A stretch of DNA of 7,720 nt from JBBSHJ01 sp038253135 (GTDB lineage: Bacteria > Actinomycetota > Actinomycetes > Mycobacteriales > QHCD01), in NCBI GenBank assembly GCA_038253135.1, contig JBBSHJ010000129.1, positions 1 to 7,720 on the forward strand. The letters run 5' to 3'. Below are positions 1 through 5,375 of this stretch, piece by piece. Position numbers and translations under genes: made by a program. The notes beneath the pieces are model-generated. The model was not told where the DNA came from. It saw only the letters and a program-made list of their open reading frames with translations, and ran no database searches. The first letter of the stretch is position 1. Every line of letters begins with the position of its first letter.

Positions 1-150
1 GATCGGGCCTGCACCAGGCGGCTGGTCGCCGCGGGCGCGATGCTCGACATTCCGCTGGCCGGGCATCTGGTCTTGGTGCGCCAGGGCTGGATCGACTGCG
101 TGCGCGAGAGTCGGCCGGTCCGGCCGTGGGCTGATGCCGACGCCGCGTGA
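1..150 (+). CDS. radC: RadC/JAB-domain protein, C-terminal fragment
   Basis: The frame is open from the first base to a TGA at 148-150, giving the last 49 residues of a protein whose start lies outside the window. The fragment begins DRACTRRLVAAGAMLDIPL and continues GHLVLVRQGW, with W-I-D-C-V-R-E-S close behind. This matches the end of the RadC (UPF0758/DUF2466) JAB-type domain, where D-x-x-x-T-x-(R/K)-L, 'AG..L.I.L.(D/G)H' and a short strand before an S/R-E element follow the metal-binding motif. If the alignment is right, residue 1 is the last zinc-ligand Asp of the HxH...S..D set; the His ligands lie upstream. RadC proteins were named for DNA repair but their role is unsettled. The tail after SRPVRPWADADAA is variable. 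The stop is 8 bp from the stop of the convergent acetyltransferase gene. The family call is good given only 49 residues; the symbol is tentative. Confidence 0.72.
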   Translation, partial: DRACTRRLVAAGAMLDIPLAGHLVLVRQGWIDCVRESRPVRPWADADAA

Positions 151-158
151 GCGGTTGG

Positions 159-629
159 TCAGGTCGCACGCCACATGCGCACGTGCGGTCCGACCGTCGG
201 GTCGTCCCACCCCTCGCCGATGACCGCGAATCCTGCTCGCTCGTAGAAGGCTTGCGCGCGTAGCCGAGCGTTGCACCACAGGAGGCTCGCGCCACGGGAG
301 CGGACCTCGTCGACGATCCGGTCGAGCACCATCGCCCCCAGCCCCTCGCTACGATGCTCCGGCGCCGTGGCCATGCCGCGCAGCCGCCACGATCCGTCGC
401 GGTCCGGGAAGTCCGGCGACGGCTCGGGCAGGGCGATCGCGCAGCAGGTGACAACCCCGTCGAGCAGGGCGGCGACGGCGAAGGTGCCGGGCAGGCCGGT
501 CTCGGTCGCGATCTCGGCCAGGCTCTGGTGCGGCCGCAGGACGGCACGACGGAGGGCAAGGGTGCGGGCCGGCTCGACCTGCTCGACAGAAAGCCTGCGC
601 CGCGGGTCGGCCTTCATCGGCGCCGACAC
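159..629 (-). CDS. GNAT family N-acetyltransferase
   Basis: A 156-residue protein with a single GNAT fold, the usual length for a stand-alone acetyltransferase using acetyl-CoA in the cytoplasm. Motif A is at about residues 83-105: the strand LRGMATAPEHR is followed by the pyrophosphate-binding R-S-E-G-L-G turn (R93, G96, G98) and the helix AMVLDRIVDEV. Motif B is at about 117-134, with LWCNARLRAQAFYERAGF, the typical 'A..FYE..GF' element. The substrate cannot be predicted; small amines, amino acids and antibiotics are all possible for this group. The start used is GTG at 629; an in-frame ATG four codons later (617) is the alternative. Neither has a well-placed Shine-Dalgarno: a GGGAGG lies 16 nt upstream of the GTG, which is long. 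The gene is divergent from the UvrC-like gene, with only 44 bp between starts, so the two promoters must be interleaved. Confidence 0.9.
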   Translation of the reverse strand: MSAPMKADPRRRLSVEQVEPARTLALRRAVLRPHQSLAEIATETGLPGTFAVAALLDGVVTCCAIALPEPSPDFPDRDGSWRLRGMATAPEHRSEGLGAMVLDRIVDEVRSRGASLLWCNARLRAQAFYERAGFAVIGEGWDDPTVGPHVRMWRAT

Positions 630-650
630 TATCGGTATCCCGGAGCCTCC

Positions 651-673
651 CGGCGGGTGGGATGATGCCGCGC
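651..673 (+). promoter_or_regulatory. Leaderless-type promoter before the UvrC-like gene
   Basis: A -10-like hexamer GATGAT (661-666) sits exactly 7 nt before the ATG at 674, the spacing typical of actinobacterial leaderless transcripts whose first base is the A of the start codon. No Shine-Dalgarno precedes the ATG and no clear -35 is visible. The block from 651 through the ATG matches the block before the leader ORF at 5311-5336 in 22 of 26 positions. This is an inference from sequence; no transcription start is known. Confidence 0.5.
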
Positions 674-1594
674 ATGGCAGCTCGGCCCAGCGCCGTCCTC
701 GCGCAACTGCCGGCCGGACCGGGGGTCTACCGCTTCCGCGACGCCGGCAACCGGGTGTGCTACCTCGGCCGCGCGGTCAACCTACGCCGCCGGGTGGCGT
801 CGTACTGGGGCGACCTCCGCGAGCGGACCCACCTGCGGCGGATGGTCGACGCAACCGTCCGCATCGAGGCGCTGCAGTGCGATTCCGAGCCGGAGACGGC
901 CTGGCTCGAGCGCACGCTGCTGGCGGCCCGGATGCCGCCCGCCAACCGGACCGTGGGTGGGGCGGAGGTCCCGGTCTATATCCGGCTCGACGACCGGCCC
1001 GATCCGCCGGTGCTGACCGTGGAGCATGATCCGCTCGGCCCGGGGCTGATCTTCGGGCCCTATCTCGGCGGAGCCCGTGTCCGCCTGGCCGTCTCGGGGA
1101 TCCGCCGCGTGTGGCCGGTGCACTACGCCGGTCGACGGCTGACGGGCGCCACCCGCGCGATGGCCGAGATCCGCGGGGTCGCGCCCTCCGACGGCGTCGA
1201 GCTCGCCGTGGCGGTCACCGCGACGCTGCGGCGCAAGCGAGCGTACGTCGCCCGCGTCAGCGATGAGCTGTTGCGCCGCCGCGAGCATGCCGCGCGCGGC
1301 CTCGCCTTCGAGCTGGCCGGCCGCATCGATGCGGAAATCGCTGCGGTGCAGTGGATCGCGGCCGACTGCAAGACCGCCTCGTTGCGGCCGACCGCGCACC
1401 CGGTGGCCGCCTGGCGGGACGGGGTTCTGGTGCGGCTCACGGTCGAGGACGGTTTTGTCATCGACTGGCAGGTACGGGCCTGCTCCGAGCGTGCCGCCGC
1501 CGACGACGTCGTACGCACGCCGCGACGCTGGGCTGAATTCGCCGCCCGCAATGCCGAGCTCGCCGCCCGCCTGCGCGCCGCCGAGTCGCGGTAA
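674..1594 (+). CDS. UvrC-like GIY-YIG nuclease, short form lacking the C-terminal nuclease half
   Basis: A 306-residue protein resembling the N-terminal half of excinuclease subunit UvrC. The GIY-YIG domain spans about residues 12-92: G17-V-Y19, Y30-L-G32, then GRAVNLRRRVASYW, the UvrC-type helix containing the catalytic Arg. The metal-binding Glu is E79 in WLERTLLAARMPPANR, and the conserved Asn is N91. The Lys that normally follows YIG in UvrC is Arg (R33). A UVR (UvrB-binding) motif is at about 204-225, EHAARGLAFELAGRIDAEI. The UvrC cysteine cluster, the RNase-H-like 5'-incision domain and the helix-hairpin-helix repeats are absent, so length and content recall Cho or actinobacterial UvrC-like proteins rather than UvrC. 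By family knowledge it could make a 3' incision in nucleotide excision repair after docking on UvrB; this is inference. Start: ATG 674 is preferred over ATG 662, because 662 lies inside the likely -10 element. The gene ends 43 bp before the convergent VWA gene, with no convincing terminator between them. Confidence 0.85.
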   Translation: MAARPSAVLAQLPAGPGVYRFRDAGNRVCYLGRAVNLRRRVASYWGDLRERTHLRRMVDATVRIEALQCDSEPETAWLERTLLAARMPPANRTVGGAEVPVYIRLDDRPDPPVLTVEHDPLGPGLIFGPYLGGARVRLAVSGIRRVWPVHYAGRRLTGATRAMAEIRGVAPSDGVELAVAVTATLRRKRAYVARVSDELLRRREHAARGLAFELAGRIDAEIAAVQWIAADCKTASLRPTAHPVAAWRDGVLVRLTVEDGFVIDWQVRACSERAAADDVVRTPRRWAEFAARNAELAARLRAAESR

Positions 1595-1637
1595 GACGCG
1601 AAAGCTGGCCGTGAAGTGGGCCGCCCGGGCGCGAGCG

Positions 1638-3614
1638 TCAGCTGGATGCTCGGCGGCCGCGGCGGGCCCGGAGGTAGTCGCGGACGACGTACTCGCCGAG
1701 AGAATCGGCGTTGGGGGAGAAGACCCGGCCGCCGTTGCGCCGGGCGATCAGGTCGACGAACCCGCGAAGCGACGCATCGGGATCGAGCATGAAGACATTG
1801 ATCGTCGCACCGCCACGGGTGGCCCGGTCGACCTCGGACAGCGTCAACCGCAGCGTGTCCGGCAGCGGCGGCCAGGCGAATTGCGGGATGCCGTCCTCGT
1901 CCAGGTGCGCCGTCGGCTCCCCGTCGGTCACGATCAGGATCACCGGCTCCGCCCCGTGGTGCTTCGACAGGTGCCGCTCGGCGAGCATCAGCCCGTGCTG
2001 CAAATTGGTGCCCTGCACCATGTCCCACGACAATCCGGCCAATTCGGTCGGCGTGATCACCCGCGCGTAATTGCTGAACCCGATGATTTCAATGGCGTCC
2101 TGCGGATAGCGCGTCGTCACCAGGCTGTGCAGGGCGAGCGCGGTTTGTTTGGCGATTGCCCACGTTCCCCGCAGCGCCATCGAATAGGACAGATCGACGA
2201 GCAACGCGACCGCCGCAGTGGTACGCCGTTCGGTCTCCACGACCTCGAAATCGTCGACCATGAGCCGGACCCCGCGGCCACCGTGTTCGGACCGTCGTAC
2301 GGCGTTGCTCACCGTGCGTACGACGTCCAGCGGCTGCTCGTCACCGAATTCCCACGGCCGGCTCGCCCCCGTGGTCTCGCCGCCGGCGCCGGCATCGGTC
2401 ACGTCGTGACCGCCCTTGCGCGGGGCGTCGATCCGCTCGAAGACCTTGCGCAGCGCGGTCGCGCCCAGCCGGCGTACCGCCCGCGGTGACAGCCGCAGCG
2501 AGCCGTCCGGATCGCGGTCGAAATAGCCCTGCTCGGCCAGCTCGCGCTCGATCCGGCGCAGCGCCGCCAGCCGGTCGGCGGCGTCGCGGCCGAGCGTCCG
2601 CTCCAGCAGCTCGGGATCGACGTCCTCCAGGCTGGCGCCGGCATAGTCCTGCGCCAGCGCAGCCTCCAGCTCGTCGAGATCGGCCAGGTCGGCGAGTGCC
2701 CCGGTGGCGGCCGAATAGCCCATGGACTGATCGCCGCGCATCCGGCTCGACCCTGACCAGTTCAGGTCGGGTCGGGCATCTTGCAGGCGTTGGCGCAGCT
2801 CGGACATCGCCGCACCCATTCCGGCGTCGCCAAGGGCGCCCGCCATGAGGTTGAAGAGCTCGTCGCGCTGCGCGTCCGACAGGCTCTGCATGAGCCGTTG
2901 CTGTGCGGCCGCCCGGCGGGCCAGCGAGTCGATCAGCTCGGCAAGGTTGGACGGATTGTCCGGGAAATACTGGCCGTGTTTGGCCATGAAATCGTCGAAT
3001 TGCTGCTGCGTGTGCTCACCCCGGGCATCGGCGGCGAGCATCTGGTTGAGGTCGGCGAGCATGTCCTTGATGCCGGCCATGTCTTCGGGTGAAGCCTGCT
3101 GTAGAGCCTGTTTCATGCCGTGGAATTGCGCATCCAGCACCTCGCTCCGGAGCATTTCCTCGATTTTCTCGTACGCCGCGCGCGCCTCATCGCTGTGCCA
3201 TTGGTAATCGCGCAACTCGCGAACCGCCCGCGCCGGGTCGGTGGGGAGGTCCGCGAGCTCGGATTCGGCCAGCCGCGCGTCGTCCGACGGATCGGTCGAG
3301 AGCTGCTCACGTTCGGCCGTCAGCGCCTGCTCGAGCAGCTTCTTCACCTGCCGGAGGGTGCCGTCGAGCTGGCCTTGGCGGCGGGTCTGCCGCTGCCGCT
3401 CGCGCACCTGCCGGCGCAGGGCGTCCAGGCCGGACAGGCCGTCCATGCCGTGCCGCATCAGCCGGCGAAGCGCATCCTCCGGGCTCTCGCCCGCCAGGAC
3501 GTCCTCGCCGATCGCGTCCAGCGCCTCGCGGATGTCGAACGGCGGCTCGAGCGGGTCCGGGCCGCCGTGCCACGCGCCGTACCAGGCCGATCCGGCGCCA
3601 CCGCTGGTGCTCAT
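1638..3614 (-). CDS. VWA-domain protein with intact MIDAS, partner of the AAA+ ATPase
   Basis: A 658-residue protein with a long, charged, mostly helical N-terminal region (about 1-440) and a C-terminal von Willebrand A domain (about 468-655). The metal-ion-dependent adhesion site is complete: D474-L-S476-Y-S478 after the strand AAVALLVDLSYSM, then T537 in GTNLQ, then T563-D564 in ILIVTDGEPTAH. The N-terminal part is rich in Glu, Arg, Gln and Leu, and may form helical bundles or coiled coils. There is no signal peptide or membrane segment, so it should be cytoplasmic. It has the size and architecture I recall for M. tuberculosis Rv0959, which lies beside the AAA+ gene Rv0958. In magnesium or cobalt chelatases (ChlD/CobT) and MoxR systems, such a VWA subunit joins the AAA+ ring to its target; the target here is unknown, and no large chelatase subunit is in the window. 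The start at ATG 3614 has a modest AGCAGG 8 nt upstream, and its ATGA overlaps the stop of a small ORF. Confidence 0.88.
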   Translation of the reverse strand: MSTSGGAGSAWYGAWHGGPDPLEPPFDIREALDAIGEDVLAGESPEDALRRLMRHGMDGLSGLDALRRQVRERQRQTRRQGQLDGTLRQVKKLLEQALTAEREQLSTDPSDDARLAESELADLPTDPARAVRELRDYQWHSDEARAAYEKIEEMLRSEVLDAQFHGMKQALQQASPEDMAGIKDMLADLNQMLAADARGEHTQQQFDDFMAKHGQYFPDNPSNLAELIDSLARRAAAQQRLMQSLSDAQRDELFNLMAGALGDAGMGAAMSELRQRLQDARPDLNWSGSSRMRGDQSMGYSAATGALADLADLDELEAALAQDYAGASLEDVDPELLERTLGRDAADRLAALRRIERELAEQGYFDRDPDGSLRLSPRAVRRLGATALRKVFERIDAPRKGGHDVTDAGAGGETTGASRPWEFGDEQPLDVVRTVSNAVRRSEHGGRGVRLMVDDFEVVETERRTTAAVALLVDLSYSMALRGTWAIAKQTALALHSLVTTRYPQDAIEIIGFSNYARVITPTELAGLSWDMVQGTNLQHGLMLAERHLSKHHGAEPVILIVTDGEPTAHLDEDGIPQFAWPPLPDTLRLTLSEVDRATRGGATINVFMLDPDASLRGFVDLIARRNGGRVFSPNADSLGEYVVRDYLRARRGRRASS

Positions 3615-3772
3615 CTGCGCGACCTGCTCAGTCGCTGCGCGCCTCGCTCGTTCCTCGCTCGATGTCCCTGGTCGATCTTCTCGGTCGCTGCGCGCCTCGC
3701 TCGTTCCTCGCTCGGATGCTCGCTCCTTCGTCGATCGACGAAGCTCGCTTCCTCGTCAGCCGACGCGCTCAT
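3611..3772 (-). CDS. Possible 53-codon leader ORF overlapping the VWA start
   Basis: This ORF starts at an ATG with a strong Shine-Dalgarno (GGGGAGG at 3787-3781, 8 nt spacing) 35 nt after the ATPase stop. Its TGA shares ATGA with the VWA start codon, an arrangement suited to translational coupling. The product, beginning MSASADEEASFVDRRRSEHP, is highly charged, rich in Arg, Glu and Ala, and has no recognisable domain. Almost all of its sequence comes from the 31-bp repeats and the palindrome, so it was probably created when the repeat unit appeared at the old VWA start and need not encode a functional peptide. Ribosomes would nevertheless be expected to load at its site. Confidence concerns real translation, not function. 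Confidence 0.35.
   Translation of the reverse strand: MSASADEEASFVDRRRSEHPSEERARRAATEKIDQGHRARNERGAQRLSRSRR
3631..3661. repeat. 31-bp exact direct repeat, copy 1
   Basis: This copy begins GTCGCTGCGCGCCTCG and is built of CTCGCTCG-like steps. It is identical over 31 bases to 3684-3714, with starts 53 bp apart and 22 bp between copies. On the minus strand it reads as a GAGCGAGG/AACGAGCGAGG-rich string. From memory, low-complexity strings of this kind are frequent in gaps of some actinobacterial genomes, but I cannot verify a family. Confidence 0.9.
3684..3714. repeat. 31-bp exact direct repeat, copy 2
   Basis: Identical over 31 bases to the copy at 3631-3661. Degenerate relatives of its CTCGCTCGTTCCTCG core follow at about 3719-3727 and 3744-3756 (CTCGCTTCCTCGTC). 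The two copies are inside the 158-bp unit, and both would be translated in the 53-codon ORF in different frames, since the 53-bp period is not a multiple of three. Confidence 0.9.
3726..3743. repeat. 18-bp perfect palindrome
   Basis: CTTCGTCGATCGACGAAG reads identically on both strands, with its centre between 3734 and 3735. It lies inside the repeat unit between the ATPase and VWA genes. With no loop it is a poor intrinsic terminator and has no U tract. It could be a protein-binding site, a REP-like hairpin or a by-product of the repeats. Confidence 0.8.
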
Positions 3773-3780
3773 CTGCGCGA

Positions 3781-3787
3781 CCTCCCC
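3781..3787 (-). promoter_or_regulatory. Strong Shine-Dalgarno now serving the 53-codon ORF
   Basis: GGGGAGG on the minus strand is 8 nt from the ATG at 3772. It is the best ribosome-binding site in the window and is clearly stronger than the AGCAGG before the VWA ATG at 3614. It probably belonged to the VWA gene before the duplication, which is inference from the shared 17-mer. Confidence 0.6.
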
Positions 3788-3807
3788 GGCAACGACGCTC
3801 AGGCTCC

Positions 3808-5220
3808 TCATTGACCGTAGATGGAGCGGCCGTTGGCGGAGTCCTTGGCCAGGCGGCGCAGCAGGTGCAGACCCTCCAGCGCGAATTCCACGGCGGAGGC
3901 GGCCAGTCCGGGGTCCTCGCCGGCAAGGTCGAGCCGCTCGGTGAGGGTGGCCAGTCCGGCGAATGGACCGACCTGGCGGAGCAGGTCGGCGGCCGGGACG
4001 AGGTCGCCGGTCTCCACCGTCTCGCCGTGGTCGAAGCAGCGCTGCAGCGGCGAGAGATCGAGCCCGGCCAGCCGGGCGCGGAAGACCTCGGCGATCGCCC
4101 GGCGCAGCAGGTGCGCCAGGACCTCGATCTCGCGGCCCTCGTCGGCGTCGTCGAATTCCACCTTGCCGCGGCTCGCCGGTACGACGGCCGGCAGGTCCGA
4201 GACCCGCGCGACCGCCGCCTCGCCGGTGACCGCGGCGCGGCGTACCGCCGAGGCGGCGACCGTCTCGATACCCGCGATGGCGAACCGCGCGCTCACTCCG
4301 GAGCGCTGGTCGACCTGCGGTGCGTCCCGCACGGCGCGGGTGTAGCGCGCGATGATCTCGATCAGGTGATCTGGTACGACGACCGGCTGGTCGGGCCACG
4401 AGAGCTCGGCCTCCTGGCGGATCAGGGCGAGCTCGTCGCCGAGCTCGAGCGGGTAATGGGTGCGGACCTCGGTGCCGAAGCGGTCCTTGAGAGGGGTGAT
4501 GATGCGGCCGCGGTTGGTGTAGTCCTCCGGGTTGGCGCTGGCGACCAGCAGCACGTCCAGCGGCAGCCGCAGGTTGTAGCCGCGGACCTGGATGTCGCGC
4601 TCCTCCAGCACGTTTAGCAGCGACACCTGGATGCGCTCGGCCAGATCGGGCAGCTCGTTGACGCTGAAGATGCCCCGGTTGGTGCGGGGGAGCAGGCCGT
4701 AGTGCACCGTCTCCGGGTCGCCCAGCGTGCGGCCCTCGGCCACCTTGATCGGGTCGATGTCACCGATCAGGTCGCCGACCGACGTGTCCGGCGTCGCGAG
4801 CTTCTCGCCGTACCGCTCGCTGCGGTGCTTCCACTGGATCACGGCCGCCTCGCCTTGCTCGGCGATGATGCGCTGGCCCTCGCGGGACACCGGCGCGAAC
4901 GGGTGGTCGTTGATCTCCGAGCCGGCGAGCACCGGCGTCCACTCGTCCAGCAGTCCGACCAGCGAGCGGATCAGCCGGGTCTTGCCCTGCCCGCGCTCGC
5001 CGAGCAGGACCAGGTCGTGCCCTGCGAGCAGGGCCCGCTCGACCTCGGGTACGACGGTCTGGTCGAAGCCGACGATGCCGGGCAGTGACGGCTCGCCGGC
5101 GGCCAGCCGGGCGATCAGGTTGGCCCGGATCTCCGCCTTGACCGTGCGGTAGGTATGCCCGGAAGCGCGCAGTCCACCGACGGTGCTCGGGGGCGGCTGT
5201 GGTGTCTGAGAAGGCGTCAC
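3808..5220 (-). CDS. AAA+ ATPase, MoxR/magnesium-chelatase-I-like
   Basis: A 470-residue cytoplasmic AAA+ protein. Walker A is G74-ERGQGKT81. Walker B is the hydrophobic strand GIFSVNELPDL (183-193), with N188-E189 where most AAA+ proteins have Asp-Glu. Next comes the helix AERIQVSLLNVLEERDIQVRG, typical of the MoxR/chelatase clade. Sensor 1 is VASAN (226-230), a likely arginine finger is R247 in PLKDRFG, and a sensor-2-like Arg is R312 in GVSARFAIAGIE. The helical C-terminal part runs to RSIYGQ. Length and motifs fit what I recall of M. tuberculosis Rv0958, often labelled a possible magnesium chelatase. Its gene is followed by the VWA gene, so the two probably form one ATP-driven complex; the substrate is unknown and true metal chelatase activity is unproven. 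Start: GTG 5220 is chosen because a -10-like TACGGT lies 6 nt upstream and the family begins near here. The frame stays open to 6156, but that extension is a shadow of the divergent kinase gene. Confidence 0.88.
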   Translation of the reverse strand: MTPSQTPQPPPSTVGGLRASGHTYRTVKAEIRANLIARLAAGEPSLPGIVGFDQTVVPEVERALLAGHDLVLLGERGQGKTRLIRSLVGLLDEWTPVLAGSEINDHPFAPVSREGQRIIAEQGEAAVIQWKHRSERYGEKLATPDTSVGDLIGDIDPIKVAEGRTLGDPETVHYGLLPRTNRGIFSVNELPDLAERIQVSLLNVLEERDIQVRGYNLRLPLDVLLVASANPEDYTNRGRIITPLKDRFGTEVRTHYPLELGDELALIRQEAELSWPDQPVVVPDHLIEIIARYTRAVRDAPQVDQRSGVSARFAIAGIETVAASAVRRAAVTGEAAVARVSDLPAVVPASRGKVEFDDADEGREIEVLAHLLRRAIAEVFRARLAGLDLSPLQRCFDHGETVETGDLVPAADLLRQVGPFAGLATLTERLDLAGEDPGLAASAVEFALEGLHLLRRLAKDSANGRSIYGQ

Positions 5221-5232
5221 CTTTCGACCGTA
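5221..5232 (-). promoter_or_regulatory. Leaderless-type promoter of the AAA+/VWA unit
   Basis: On the minus strand TACGGT (5232-5227), which fits the actinobacterial TANNNT -10 pattern, is followed by 6 nt and then the GTG at 5220. No Shine-Dalgarno with usable spacing is present, so transcription probably starts at or next to the GTG. A matching -35 is not evident. The promoter is divergent from that of the kinase; the two start codons are 113 bp apart. Confidence 0.5.
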
Positions 5233-5310
5233 CGTCGGGGGGCAACTCCGGTGCACGGTGTGGTCCGTCGTTCGGCCCTTGATCGGCCGAGCCGCGGTAC
5301 GGCGTGCCCG

Positions 5311-5333
5311 CGGCGTACGGGATGATGTCGCGC
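5311..5333 (+). promoter_or_regulatory. Leaderless-type promoter before the leader ORF and ROK kinase
   Basis: GATGAT (5321-5326) lies exactly 7 nt before the ATG at 5334, as in the block before the UvrC-like gene. The two blocks agree in 22 of 26 bases. Upstream, CCGCGG occurs at 5292-5297 and 5308-5313, each soon followed by TACGG, 16 bp apart. This could be a repeated operator half-site, but the short motif in GC-rich DNA makes that weak. Confidence 0.45.
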
Positions 5334-5375
5334 ATGCACAGAGCAGGTGCGGCACCGCGCGCAGGGTGCCGATGA
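5334..5375 (+). CDS. Possible 13-residue leaderless leader peptide
   Basis: An ATG placed 7 nt after a -10-like hexamer opens a 13-codon frame, MHRAGAAPRAGCR, closed by TGA at 5373-5375. That stop overlaps the kinase ATG at 5372 as ATGA. The arrangement is consistent with a leaderless small ORF translationally coupled to the kinase. Short leaderless ORFs are common in mycobacteria, where some act as attenuating leader peptides. Nothing in the residues identifies a signal; the single Cys near the end is not enough. If the kinase is instead read from its own site, this is simply a 38-nt 5' leader. Confidence 0.4.
   Translation: MHRAGAAPRAGCR

Larger units (their letters stand above)
3609..3783. 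repeat. 158-bp unit bounded by a 17-bp direct repeat, between the AAA+ and VWA genes
   Basis: The 17-mer GCTCATCTGCGCGACCT occurs exactly at 3609-3625 and again at 3767-3783, a period of 158 bp. On the minus strand each copy contains an ATG start (3614 and 3772). The upstream copy carries the better ribosome-binding site, GGGGAGG, 8 nt from its ATG. Removing one period would place the VWA start only 35 nt after the ATPase stop, a normal operon spacing. I infer that a repeat-rich segment was inserted or amplified at the VWA start, duplicating 17 bp. The interior holds two 31-bp repeats and an 18-bp palindrome. No transposase or recognisable terminal inverted repeats are visible, so the mechanism is open. 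Confidence 0.75.

Noticed and set aside
662..673. Upstream ATG codons of the UvrC-like gene (662, 665)
   Set aside because: They overlap the likely -10 hexamer at 661-666 and have no ribosome-binding site; ATG 674 fits leaderless spacing and the family's N-terminus.
1622..1631. CGCCCGGGCG palindrome between the convergent UvrC-like and VWA genes as a terminator
   Set aside because: Only 10 bp with no loop and no U tract; such short GC palindromes are expected by chance here.
1263..2489. Long plus-strand frame of 408 codons antisense to the VWA gene
   Set aside because: It is composed of biased GC-rich shadow codons with no domain, and crosses the convergent ends of two well-supported genes.
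3631..3714. Possible CRISPR array
   Set aside because: Only two repeats with a 22-bp spacer, low-complexity sequence shared with neighbouring bases, and no cas genes.
3241..4617. Plus-strand frame of 458 codons opposite the AAA+/VWA genes
   Set aside because: Low-complexity Arg/Ser/Gly shadow of the two minus-strand genes; no recognisable domain, and it runs through the repeat unit.
5258..5371. ROK kinase frame extended upstream to 5258
   Set aside because: The added residues are Arg-rich and unrelated to ROK proteins, whose first strand starts at MTMILAVDIGGTK. The extension would also run across the divergent promoter region.
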